From positions 230,845 to 266,457 of the forward strand of contig JAFGWL010000056.1 of NCBI GenBank assembly GCA_016937175.1: a stretch of DNA of 35,613 nt, given 5' to 3'. Positions within the stretch are counted from its first letter, which is position 1. Every line of letters starts with the position of its first letter. This DNA comes from Candidatus Mcinerneyibacteriota bacterium. Lineage in GTDB: Bacteria > Macinerneyibacteriota > Macinerneyibacteria > Macinerneyibacteriales > DSCS01. Positions 16,938-24,041 of this stretch are shown one piece after another. A program made the position numbers and the translations under genes. The notes below the pieces were generated by a model, which saw only the letters and a list, made by a program, of their open reading frames with translations, was not told where the DNA came from and did no database searches.

Positions 16938-16971
16938 AAAAACCCAGCGAAGATTCAATTTCCCTGCTGGG
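16938..16971 (-). terminator. Intrinsic terminator after the Eis-like gene
   Basis: On the minus strand CCCAGC and GCTGGG pair around a 17-nt loop, followed by TTTTTG. It lies just after the stop at 16974, between that gene and the VIT1-like gene, and suggests that the latter has its own promoter. Confidence 0.55.
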
Positions 16972-16973
16972 AG

Positions 16974-17849
16974 TCAAGTCCTCCCCGTAGCCGGAAAGCT
17001 GAATTTCTCCGGAAGAAGCCCCGGGGGAGCATCCACAAAAAAGTGGTCGTCCTCTTCATCTGCAGTATGCCACACACCTCCCTGAATCCCTGCTGTCTCA
17101 GGAGTAAAGTGGAAAAGGGCTTCGCCGGCTCCGGAGAAAGGGAGTATCTCAAAATAGTCTGTCCAACTGATCTTACGGGGATAAATGGCATCATACAGAT
17201 GGAGCGCCTGCCCCTCCTGCCGGACGATAAGGATCCCATTCTCCTCTTCATCAAAGAGAAGGGAATCCCTGAAAAGGTAGAGGGCGTGGAAAAGGGTGAT
17301 GGACTCTCCCGTCACCAGGCTGAACAGATCTGAAACAGGGATGCGGGTCGAGAGACAGCTCTCCAGGATCCGGCGGTCTTCCGTTTTCTCGAGGTTAAGT
17401 AACCTGAATTTCCCCGCTCTATCCCCGGATAGTGAGAGAGGGCAGGAAAAAAGGAACCGGGGTCTTTCATAGAATCCGTACCGGGGGTAAAAGTCCGTGA
17501 CACTGTCGTTAGCAAAAAGAAAACGAAAGGAAGCTTGTCCCTCATAGGCTTTTGTGATACGCATCATCAGTTCCCGGGCCAATCCCTTTCCTCTGTAATC
17601 GGGATGGGTCATCACCGTTCCCAGCTGAAAGGCCTCCCTCTCCCGGCCCCGGATCATAAAACGCATCTTCGTCACAGAGACATTGGAGACAGCTTTGTTT
17701 CCTTCAAAGAGTGTGTGGCAGACAAAGGAATCGTCCCACCACCCGCTTTCGTAAAAGGGTTCGAAATCAAGGCCGAAGACAAGTCGGGAGAGAGCATTGA
17801 AGGCCCTCCGCTTAGAATCGTCCCGATGATATGCAGCTTCGTATTTCAC
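16974..17849 (-). CDS. Eis-like GNAT acetyltransferase
   Basis: The 291-residue protein has an N-terminal GNAT domain with the acetyl-CoA motif GTVMTHPDYRGKGLARELM (about 77-95), then a second region (about 150-290) resembling the second GNAT and SCP2-like parts of Eis-type enzymes. GTG is the start (AAGGA upstream by about 10 nt). Such enzymes can acetylate amines in small molecules or proteins; substrate unknown. The gene sits between two terminators, so it is probably monocistronic. Confidence 0.85.
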   Translation of the reverse strand: MKYEAAYHRDDSKRRAFNALSRLVFGLDFEPFYESGWWDDSFVCHTLFEGNKAVSNVSVTKMRFMIRGREREAFQLGTVMTHPDYRGKGLARELMMRITKAYEGQASFRFLFANDSVTDFYPRYGFYERPRFLFSCPLSLSGDRAGKFRLLNLEKTEDRRILESCLSTRIPVSDLFSLVTGESITLFHALYLFRDSLLFDEEENGILIVRQEGQALHLYDAIYPRKISWTDYFEILPFSGAGEALFHFTPETAGIQGGVWHTADEEDDHFFVDAPPGLLPEKFSFPATGRT

Positions 17850-17867
17850 AAAAACATTAATCCTTTC

Positions 17868-17894
17868 TTAAAAAAAGGGCCTCCTGAGAGGCCC
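17868..17894 (-). terminator. Strong intrinsic terminator of the 17924 lipoprotein gene
   Basis: On the minus strand GGGCCTC (17894-17888), a 4-nt loop and GAGGCCC (17883-17877) form a 7-bp stem followed by a T tract. Confidence 0.85.
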
Positions 17895-17923
17895 GTAAAT
17901 CTCTCTTGTGTATAAAAATTCCC

Positions 17924-18538
17924 CTATTCCACTGCAGAAGGAGGCACTTCGTCCTCGTGTAGTTTCTTAGGCGGCAGATCCGTTGACTTTACCGTGGGAT
18001 ACTGCTTCAGATAGAGAGATTCGCTCTCATAATTATAGGGGTGCTCTGCCCAGCTTCGCCCTTCCGTGAAAACTCCCTGACTGGGATGCAAATTGATATT
18101 CTTGATCTCCTCTTTAAAATCACCCATATACCAATGCATTTCATAAATATTCTCCACCGCCATCTTCCGGAAAAAGACTTTCAACAGTCCGTGTTTATTC
18201 CACTGTTCGATGGCTGATTCAAGTATATACCCGTTAAAGGTATTATCCTGGTTTTGATCCCGCATAACGGCAAAGACATAAATCCTTGGGTATTCGTTCT
18301 TTCCTCTTAAACCTGAGAGGATATTCACCCACCGGATATTTTCACTCATAACCCACACCCCTTCGATGGGATCCAGGGCCTCAAAATTATTCTTGAAGTA
18401 ATCCATCATCTCGTCTTTTGTCATCGCTGTTGCGGGCCAGGTCTCCCTGACCTGTGTGAGATACTGGCTTGTGGTAGCACAACCTAAGATAGTCCCCGTT
18501 AAAACAAGGAAAAAAAGAATACGCATCCCTTTTCTCAT
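17924..18538 (-). CDS. Lipoprotein of unknown function
   Basis: The 204-residue protein has a lipoprotein signal (MRKGMRILFFLVLTGTILGC, Cys20), then ATTSQ. The mature part contains many aromatic residues (MHWYMGDFKEEI, SWAEHPYNYES) and a Pro/Glu-rich C-terminus. I recognise no family. It has a perfect-consensus promoter upstream and a strong terminator downstream, so it is likely an independent gene. It and the PEGA lipoprotein upstream on the same strand are separated by a terminator and are probably expressed separately. Confidence 0.85.
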   Translation of the reverse strand: MRKGMRILFFLVLTGTILGCATTSQYLTQVRETWPATAMTKDEMMDYFKNNFEALDPIEGVWVMSENIRWVNILSGLRGKNEYPRIYVFAVMRDQNQDNTFNGYILESAIEQWNKHGLLKVFFRKMAVENIYEMHWYMGDFKEEIKNINLHPSQGVFTEGRSWAEHPYNYESESLYLKQYPTVKSTDLPPKKLHEDEVPPSAVE

Positions 18539-18567
18539 ATAGGCTCCTTTCCTCTGCCTGATTTTTA

Positions 18568-18595
18568 ATTATAGTCTTTTTTTTTGTATTGTCAA
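18568..18595 (-). promoter_or_regulatory. Consensus sigma-70 promoter of the 17924 lipoprotein
   Basis: Minus strand TTGACA (18595-18590), 16-bp A-rich spacer, TATAAT (18573-18568). Confidence 0.7.
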
Positions 18596-18604
18596 AGTCT
18601 CCCT

Positions 18605-18641
18605 ATAAAAAGAAAGCCCGGAAGAACCGTCCGGGCTTTCT
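18605..18641 (-). terminator. Intrinsic terminator of the PEGA lipoprotein gene
   Basis: AGAAAGCCCGGA (18611-18622) and TCCGGGCTTTCT (18630-18641) form a perfect 12-bp stem with a 7-nt loop; read on the minus strand a short T run follows (TTTTAT). Confidence 0.8.
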
Positions 18642-18661
18642 GAATTGAGCAAAAGAATGAC

Positions 18662-19135
18662 CTACTGAAGGATCGTCGGTGTCAACTGGCCGATCTTCTC
18701 CCACTCAGGATCAGGATTCAGGGTCACAGCCACATAGAGCGTGTTTTCTTTATAGAGATGAGCCAACTGGGCTTCGCTCAGTTCTGCCTTCACCTGCTCG
18801 GGAGTCAGGTTAAAGAGCCCCCCTGTGGCCAGGTCGATAATCAGGCCGGGGATCCCTCCAAAAAGGATGTTCCCGAAGAGCCATCCGGAAACACGCTGTT
18901 CGATCATCATCTCAAAGGGCTCATATCCCTCGAGAAGGATCTCCACTTTGTGCTCACTTTTTCTTGACAACTCTTTAGCGACAGGCGTTAAACCGACATT
19001 CACCCCATCGATCTTCACTGTCGCTCCCTCCGGAGTGGAAAAAAAGTTGATGTTTTGCCGGCTGCCGTGCATGATCGTCGCACACCCGGTGAGGGCCAAT
19101 ACGGCAATTGTCAGGACCACAATCCATTTTCTCAT
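18662..19135 (-). CDS. PEGA-domain lipoprotein
   Basis: Residues 1-18 form a lipoprotein signal (MRKWIVVLTIAVLALTGC, lipobox LTGC), followed by a PEGA domain (about 25-80) with FFSTPEGATVKIDGVNVGLTP and a second VEILLEGYEPFEM strand pair. A hydrophobic glycine-rich segment (about 83-105, SGWLFGNILFGGIPGLIIDL) may be a membrane-associating hairpin. PEGA domains occur in envelope proteins of many bacteria. I chose the Met at 19135 because it follows AGGAGGT; a 10-codon longer frame does not. It is convergent in context with nothing and divergent from cysK. Confidence 0.9.
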   Translation of the reverse strand: MRKWIVVLTIAVLALTGCATIMHGSRQNINFFSTPEGATVKIDGVNVGLTPVAKELSRKSEHKVEILLEGYEPFEMMIEQRVSGWLFGNILFGGIPGLIIDLATGGLFNLTPEQVKAELSEAQLAHLYKENTLYVAVTLNPDPEWEKIGQLTPTILQ

Positions 19136-19160
19136 GCTGTTACCTCCTGTTCTTTTCCTT

Positions 19161-19188
19161 AACATATTTCATTATCTTTTTTTATCAA
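19161..19188 (-). promoter_or_regulatory. Probable promoter of the PEGA lipoprotein gene
   Basis: Minus strand TTGATA (19188-19183), 16-bp spacer, TATGTT (19166-19161). Confidence 0.45.
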
Positions 19189-19204
19189 GTCTGTGAAAAA
19201 AAAA

Positions 19205-19232
19205 TTGACAAAATTCACCCTCCTGCTATTGT
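19205..19232 (+). promoter_or_regulatory. Sigma-70 promoter upstream of the cysteine synthase gene
   Basis: TTGACA (19205-19210), 16-bp spacer, TATTGT (19227-19232). The expected transcription start (about 19239) coincides with the A of an ATG that opens a 36-codon ORF, so the message may be leaderless for that ORF. The 5' UTR before the synthase start at 19382 is then about 143 nt. Confidence 0.6.
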
Positions 19233-19238
19233 TTCTCC

Positions 19239-19349
19239 ATGAAGAAACGAGCCTCTCTTTTGACTTCCTATCTCACCCTGCTCTCTTTGATCAGGCTCTT
19301 TTTCTCTACCGGGGCCTATCGATGTCCCTCCTTCTTTTTTTTCACGTGA
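19239..19349 (+). CDS. Possible leaderless leader peptide ahead of the cysteine synthase gene
   Basis: A 36-codon ORF starts at the predicted transcription start point of the upstream promoter and ends (TGA 19347-19349) 32 nt before the synthase ATG. The product starts MKKRASLLTSYLTLLSLIRL and ends AYRCPSFFFFT, with Ser and Leu codons frequent and one Cys codon near the end. There is no ribosome-binding site, as expected of leaderless translation. Whether it is made, or controls the downstream gene, is inference; it could be chance, since 36 codons is short. Confidence 0.3.
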   Translation: MKKRASLLTSYLTLLSLIRLFFSTGAYRCPSFFFFT

Positions 19350-19381
19350 CTGTTTCGCATTGATAAAAAAAGGAGGAGATC

Positions 19382-20308
19382 ATGCGTTATCAATCTATTC
19401 TTGAGACAATCGGAAAGACACCGTTGGTGCGGATCAACCGGTCCGGTTTTACCGGAGAACTCTATGCAAAACTGGAAGGGTTTAATCCCGGGGGCAGCAT
19501 CAAGGACCGCGTTGCGGTACATATGATCAAAAAAGCCCTGGAATCCGGAGAGCTGAAAAGATCGATGACGATCCTTGAGGCCACATCAGGAAATACAGGG
19601 ATCGGCCTGGCTATGGCAGGAGCTGTGCTGGGGATCAAGGTCCATATTGTCATGAGCGAAGGCGTCTCTCCGGAGCGTGTCAGGATCCTTCAGGCTCTGG
19701 GGGCTGAGATCACTTTCTCCCCGGCAGATCGTCACACAGACGGAGCGATTATCATGGCTGAACAGATCTTCCGCCGGGCTCCGGAACGTTTCTTCCGGCC
19801 GGACCAATTTTCCAATCCGGCCAATCCGGCCATCCACCGGGAAACCACAGCCCGTGAGATCTGGGAAGAGATGGAGGAAGAGGTCGATTTTGTCATAGCC
19901 GGCATGGGCAGTACCGGAACTCTCATGGGATTTGCCGATTTCTTTGCCTCCAGGTCCACAAACGTCCGCATCATGGGTGTCCGCCCCGCTGTCGGCGAGA
20001 CCATCGACGGTATCAAGACATCCAAAACCAGTCTGACTCCGGCTCTCTATGAAGAGATGAAGATCGACAAGATCTATGAGATCAGACGACAAGAGTCCCT
20101 ACAGGCTGCCCGAAGACTGATCAGGGAAGAAGGGATCTTTGCCGGAATAAGCGGAGGAGCCGTCTATGCAGCTTTCCTTCAGAATCAGCAGAAGCTTGAA
20201 AGGAAAAAGGGTGTCCTGGTGATAGCGGATAACAGCTTCCGTTACATGGAAAGCGGCCTCTTCGACCCCTCATGCTGTCGGGAGGAGACCCTGGCTGTCT
20301 GTCTTTGA
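19382..20308 (+). CDS. cysK: Cysteine synthase (PLP-dependent, CysK/CysM type)
   Basis: The 308-residue protein belongs to fold type II PLP enzymes: Lys41 in NPGGSIKDRVA, the phosphate or substrate loop EATSGNTGIGLAM (Thr68-Gly73) and the PLP-contact loop GMGSTGTLMGF (about residue 178). This is the O-acetylserine or O-phosphoserine sulfhydrylase group, making L-cysteine from an activated serine and sulfide. It could be CysK or CysM; length fits either. It ends with a Cys-containing tail (CCREETLAVCL). It lies just upstream of the methionine operon and has no terminator before it, so sulfur assimilation and methionine genes are adjacent. The ATG follows AAAGGAGG. Confidence 0.9.
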   Translation: MRYQSILETIGKTPLVRINRSGFTGELYAKLEGFNPGGSIKDRVAVHMIKKALESGELKRSMTILEATSGNTGIGLAMAGAVLGIKVHIVMSEGVSPERVRILQALGAEITFSPADRHTDGAIIMAEQIFRRAPERFFRPDQFSNPANPAIHRETTAREIWEEMEEEVDFVIAGMGSTGTLMGFADFFASRSTNVRIMGVRPAVGETIDGIKTSKTSLTPALYEEMKIDKIYEIRRQESLQAARRLIREEGIFAGISGGAVYAAFLQNQQKLERKKGVLVIADNSFRYMESGLFDPSCCREETLAVCL

Positions 20309-20317
20309 AAAAAAAGC

Positions 20318-20345
20318 TTGATTCATTTCAGAATATGATTATAAT
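20318..20345 (+). promoter_or_regulatory. Sigma-70 promoter of the methionine operon
   Basis: TTGATT (20318-20323), 16-bp spacer and perfect TATAAT (20340-20345), inside the gap between the cysteine synthase stop (20308) and the leader ORF. The decamer CTTGATTCAT covers the -35 box (20317-20326) and recurs at 20375-20384 on the leader ORF start. Confidence 0.7.
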
Positions 20346-20375
20346 ACTTCCCACCACTTTAAGGAGGTGATGAAC

Positions 20376-20498
20376 TTGATTCATCTGAACTGCGTTAGTT
20401 CTGGCCCTTGTTTCAAAGAACCTGTCATTCTCTCACGCCACTACCTTCTTATTTTCAAAATGTTTATCCTCAACATGGTGATGTGCAGCATCGCCTGA
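20376..20498 (+). CDS. Met-rich leader peptide of the methionine operon
   Basis: The stretch opens with a near-perfect ribosome-binding site (AAGGAGGTGA, 20361-20370) 8 nt before a TTG at 20376, reading 40 codons to TGA at 20496-20498. The ATG at 20370 is also in frame but only 2 nt from the core site. The last 12 residues are MFILNMVMCSIA, so Met29, Met34, Met36 and Cys37 are concentrated at the end. The final codons lie in a 7-bp hairpin: GGTGATG (20477-20483), loop TGCAG, CATCGCC (20489-20495). This is what a ribosome-sensing attenuator for methionine (and cysteine) would look like. No S-box or T-box consensus is visible. Whether it is translated is untested. Confidence 0.55.
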   Translation: MIHLNCVSSGPCFKEPVILSRHYLLIFKMFILNMVMCSIA

Positions 20499-20542
20499 TT
20501 CCTTTACCCGTTACCCCTGTTTAAAAACATAGCCCAGAATTC

Positions 20543-20605
20543 GGCATCCTTCGCGAGCCTTTTTATTCATTCCATCAGGCTCGAGAAAATGCCTTTGTTT
20601 AAAGG
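20543..20605 (+). promoter_or_regulatory. Attenuator-type hairpins before the aspartate kinase start
   Basis: GGCAT (20543-20547) pairs with ATGCC (20589-20593), enclosing a 7-bp stem CGAGCCT (20554-20560) / AGGCTCG (20577-20583), followed by TTTGTTT: a possible intrinsic terminator. The next element, CCTTT (20592-20596) with AAAGG (20601-20605), buries the ribosome-binding site AAAGGAG of the kinase. The two share C20592 and C20593, so they exclude each other. A translational or transcriptional switch is inferred. Confidence 0.45.
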
Positions 20606-20613
20606 AGATACTA

Positions 20614-22005
20614 ATGAACCGGATTATTAAATTCGGGGGGTCTGTCTTGACAGACGCTGACTCCCTTTATAAAGCTGCAACCATCGTCCAAGCCTACCCG
20701 GGACACCGCATAGTCGTCTGCTCCGCCCTCAAGGGAGTGACCTCCACTCTTTGTCAAGCCGTCTCTTCACACGATTGGGACCCCATCCGTATCAGAGACA
20801 TCCTCATCAGTGAAAAAGAAAAGCACTTGGACCTGCTGCACAGTCTTGTCCCCCCAGACCGCAACAGCCGGACAGAATCTGAGATTACCCGACTTGTGGA
20901 AGAGGCCCTCACAAAGCTTCTTATGTTTTCGCCCCCCTTTCCCCCGGAAGAGACGGCCTTTGTCCCTCTTCTGGGAGAACGCCTTTCTTCTCTTCTCCTA
21001 CACAGTGTCCTGAAAGCGCAGGGATCAGATGCGGTTATACTGCTTCCGGAAGAGATCCCTCTGGTCACCGACGGAAAGAGCGCTTATCCCCGGATCGACC
21101 TTTTGCTTTCCGGGACACTTTTCTCTACCCCATCAGGGGAAACATCAGTCACCCTGGTCCCGGGTTTCTACGCCCTCCATCCCTCGGGTGGAATAAGGCT
21201 TCTGGGCCGCGGGGGCAGCGACTATACCGCCGCCGCTCTGGGATTTCTTTTTAATGCTGAGAGTGTGGATCTCTGGAAAGATGTCGCCGGCTTTTTCAGC
21301 GGAGACCCCCGGGAACTCCCCGGAGCTCTCTTAAAAAGCCATTTGAATTACGAAGAGGCTGCTGAACTCTCCTATTACGGAGCTCATATTCTTCATCCCG
21401 AGACGATCCCTCCCCTCAGAGTGAAAAAGATCCCCCTGCGGCTCTTTTCTTTTAAAGACTCCTCCACCCCGGAAAGCCAGCATACTCTCATCGACCAGGC
21501 CGGTGACCCCGGGGGAGATATCATCACAGGTATTGCATCCACAGACAATATCGGTATCATAACAGTGAGAGGAAGCGATGTGGGAAATGAACCTGGGATT
21601 TTAGCCCGTCTGACAGGGGAACTGACCTGCAGCGGGATCAATATCAAGTCTGTTCTGACGTCCCAGACCTCCATCAATATCCTCGTAGAGGCCGGAGACC
21701 TGGACATGGCTCACCGGATCCTGGGAGAGGAAGGCTCTTCCGGGAGGGCTGTCGTCTACAGTGACCGTTTCAGCCTGGTTTCTCTGGTGGGAAACGGGAT
21801 CAACTCGGCCCCTGGAATCGCAGCAAGGGCCTTCAATGCCCTTGCAGAGAAGAAGATCCCCGTCCATATGATCTGCGCCGGCGCTTCACCCGTCTCGGCC
21901 TATTTCATTGTAGAGCGCCCCCTCTGCAGGGACGCTGTCCGTACAGTCCATGATGCTTTTTTCAATACAAGGGAGGTTATTTATGAAACGCCAGCGGTCC
22001 ATTGA
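20614..22005 (+). CDS. lysC: Aspartate kinase
   Basis: The 463-residue protein is a monofunctional aspartokinase. The N-terminus has KFGGSVL (ATP/aspartate site), a GRGGSDYTAAALG segment (about 207-219) and DLWKDVAGFFSGDPR (about 226-240, the variant of the usual TDVDG..TADPR). From about residue 308 there are two ACT domains (IITVRGSDVGNEPGILARL and LVSLVGNGINSAPGIAARAF). Catalyses L-aspartate + ATP -> 4-phospho-aspartate. The ACT domains normally bind feedback inhibitors; which amino acid cannot be read. It is the first gene of the operon, overlapping the next by 23 nt. In this context it serves methionine synthesis, and perhaps lysine and threonine too. Confidence 0.95.
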   Translation: MNRIIKFGGSVLTDADSLYKAATIVQAYPGHRIVVCSALKGVTSTLCQAVSSHDWDPIRIRDILISEKEKHLDLLHSLVPPDRNSRTESEITRLVEEALTKLLMFSPPFPPEETAFVPLLGERLSSLLLHSVLKAQGSDAVILLPEEIPLVTDGKSAYPRIDLLLSGTLFSTPSGETSVTLVPGFYALHPSGGIRLLGRGGSDYTAAALGFLFNAESVDLWKDVAGFFSGDPRELPGALLKSHLNYEEAAELSYYGAHILHPETIPPLRVKKIPLRLFSFKDSSTPESQHTLIDQAGDPGGDIITGIASTDNIGIITVRGSDVGNEPGILARLTGELTCSGINIKSVLTSQTSINILVEAGDLDMAHRILGEEGSSGRAVVYSDRFSLVSLVGNGINSAPGIAARAFNALAEKKIPVHMICAGASPVSAYFIVERPLCRDAVRTVHDAFFNTREVIYETPAVH

Positions 22006-23296
22006 AGAGATCAATGAAAAGATTCTTAACGGCAGTGCCGTCGTTCTCACAGCTTCTGAGATCAGCGCTCTTTCTGCGAACCATTCCCCCGAAGATATCT
22101 TCGATGCCGTGGATGTCGTCACGACCGGGACTTTTTCTCCCATGTGTTCCAGCGGAGCGTTTCTGAACTTCGGGCATACCTCTCCTCCGATAAAGATGAA
22201 AGAAGTCCGTCTCAACGGAGTCGAAGCCTATACAGGCCTGGCTGCCGTCGACGCCTATATCGGAGCAGCCCAGTCATCTGTCCGGGACCCCGCCTACGGA
22301 GGAGCCCACATCATCGAGTCCCTGATCAAAGGAGAGAACGTCCTGCTGGAAGCAACGGGAAGTGTCACTGATTGCTATCCCTCCCCCTCCGATTCACGCC
22401 CCATAAGCCTGAACACCATCAACGAGGCCTATCTTTACAATCCCAGGAACTGCTATCAGAATTATGCGGCAGCTGTCAATACTTCTCGGAAGACTCTTCG
22501 GACCTATATGGGCACACTTCTCCCCGGGTCCCGAAATATCAACTATTGTACTTCGGGAGAGCTCTCCCCCCTTATGAACGATCCCGATCTCAGGACCATC
22601 GGAACAGGGACAAGAATCCTTCTCTGCGGCGGCCCGGGATATATTTCGGCACGGGGGACGCAGTTCAACACCCATAAAAAGAAAAACAGGTTCGGCCTCC
22701 CAGTGGAAGGGGCAGCCACCCTTGCTCTGACAGGCGACATGAGATCCATGAGCCCCCGTTTTGTCAAAGGGGCCTACATGCCCGGGTACGGGGTCACGCT
22801 TTTCGTCTCTGTAAGCATCCCCATTCCCCTTCTGGATACAGGCCTGGCATCCCGTGTGATGGTCACAAACGATCGGATCGAAATGGCTGTCCGTGATTTT
22901 GCAGATCCCGCACACGGACAGACTGCTCTTGTCCGTTTCAGCGACCTTGTATCGGGAGTTGTAGAGATCAACGGGAAAAAGAGCCGCACAGTACCTCTCT
23001 CCAGTTTTACCATGGCGCGGGAGTCTGCCGAACTTCTGAAAACCTTGATACAAAAAGGAAGTTTCCTGCTCTCCGCCCCTGTGGAAAGTTATGACGTCGC
23101 TCCTCCGGCGGAGACAGCTGCTGAAAAAACACCGCTCTCCTGCGCTCTTTGCGGGGCCTGTGTTGCTCTCTGCCCCGAAGAAGCCCTCTCTCTGGAGAAC
23201 AATGAGATCCGACTTGACGAAAAGCGCTGCTCCGGCTGCTTCCTCTGCAGGGAGATCTGCCCCTGCGGCCTGGCCAGAGGAGGAAGCCATGGATAG
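21983..23296 (+). CDS. Homocysteine-forming DUF39 protein fused to 2[4Fe-4S] ferredoxin
   Basis: The ~375-residue N-terminal part is the DUF39/HcyBio family (compare MA1821, MJ0100), which makes homocysteine directly from aspartate semialdehyde and a sulfur donor. Cys55 (FSPMCSSGAF) and Cys131 (VTDCYPSPSD) match the two catalytic Cys that I recall for MA1821. The C-terminal ~55 residues are a ferredoxin with two CX2CX2CX3C clusters (Cys387, 390, 393, 397 and 416, 419, 422, 426). Archaeal relatives have a separate NIL-domain ferredoxin, so here the electron or sulfur partner is fused and no NIL domain is seen. The ATG at 21983 follows GGGAGG; the frame overlaps the kinase by 23 nt. Confidence 0.92.
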   Translation: MKRQRSIEEINEKILNGSAVVLTASEISALSANHSPEDIFDAVDVVTTGTFSPMCSSGAFLNFGHTSPPIKMKEVRLNGVEAYTGLAAVDAYIGAAQSSVRDPAYGGAHIIESLIKGENVLLEATGSVTDCYPSPSDSRPISLNTINEAYLYNPRNCYQNYAAAVNTSRKTLRTYMGTLLPGSRNINYCTSGELSPLMNDPDLRTIGTGTRILLCGGPGYISARGTQFNTHKKKNRFGLPVEGAATLALTGDMRSMSPRFVKGAYMPGYGVTLFVSVSIPIPLLDTGLASRVMVTNDRIEMAVRDFADPAHGQTALVRFSDLVSGVVEINGKKSRTVPLSSFTMARESAELLKTLIQKGSFLLSAPVESYDVAPPAETAAEKTPLSCALCGACVALCPEEALSLENNEIRLDEKRCSGCFLCREICPCGLARGGSHG

Positions 23297-24041
23297 ATAT
23301 ACAGACCGTTTTTACCGCTCTTTCGGCGATCACAACCGTCTTGTCTATTACCATGTCGTGGCCTGTGAAAGCGACCTGTGGATCGGTATCGATGCTTCTT
23401 CGGCGAATGATTCTCTCCCGGAAGCCGCCTTGGAATTGACAGTAGAGGCCAGGTCCGATGTCCTGAAAGCCATTGAAGAGTCCCCCGATTTTCGGACAGC
23501 CCTTTCTCCGCTTGAGGGCCACCCTTCCTTTCCTCAACCCATGACAGAGGCTTCCCGCAAGGCAGGGACAGGGCCCATGGCGGCTGTAGCCGGATTCATC
23601 GCAGACCGTGTCAACGAAGGATTATGCAGCCTTTTCTCCCCGAAAAAACTCCTGGTGGAGAACGGAGGGGATATCAGCGCCTGGGCCGAAGACGAGATCA
23701 GGGTCGGGATCTTTGCCGGCCCGTCTCCCCTTTCGGGACGCCTGGGCGTGACAGTTCCCTGCCTCGGACAGCGCCGGGGGATCTGCACCTCATCCGGGAG
23801 CGTGGGGCATTCACTCAGCTTCGGAAAGGCCGACGCAGCGGTGATCATCTGTGATTCAGCCGCCCTGGCTGACGCCTATGCTACCGCAGCAGCCAACCGC
23901 ATCCACACACGGTCCGATCTCACTGTCGTAATCGAAGAGCTTAAAGCCGAGCCCCGTATTCTGGGAAGTATCCTCATCTTCGGTGAAGAGATCGCTGTAG
24001 CCGGCGGATGCCCTCTCTATGCTCGAAGGGAGGAGCCATGA
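23289..24041 (+). CDS. UPF0280 (COG2122) protein, homocysteine pathway partner
   Basis: The 250-residue protein matches the UPF0280/COG2122 family, an ApbE-like fold, with KKLLVENGGDISAW (about 118-130), GICTSSGSVGHS (about 160-171) and ADAYATAAANRI (about 196-207). The M. acetivorans member (MA1715) was linked genetically to the DUF39 route to homocysteine; its exact chemistry is, as far as I know, not settled. ApbE relatives attach FMN to proteins, so a flavin role is possible. Its ATG overlaps the end of the DUF39 gene by 8 nt and its stop overlaps metF by 4 nt (ATGA), which strongly ties it to this operon. Confidence 0.92.
   Translation: MDRYTDRFYRSFGDHNRLVYYHVVACESDLWIGIDASSANDSLPEAALELTVEARSDVLKAIEESPDFRTALSPLEGHPSFPQPMTEASRKAGTGPMAAVAGFIADRVNEGLCSLFSPKKLLVENGGDISAWAEDEIRVGIFAGPSPLSGRLGVTVPCLGQRRGICTSSGSVGHSLSFGKADAAVIICDSAALADAYATAAANRIHTRSDLTVVIEELKAEPRILGSILIFGEEIAVAGGCPLYARREEP

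Noticed and set aside
20346-20613. SAM (S-box) riboswitch or T-box upstream of the aspartate kinase gene
   Set aside because: The conserved S-box core and the T-box AGGGTGG motif are not present; the region instead contains a leader ORF and simple hairpins.
22394-23290. 298-codon minus-strand ORF inside the DUF39 gene
   Set aside because: The plus-strand DUF39-ferredoxin frame has clear family motifs and Fe-S clusters; the reverse frame is composition-driven.
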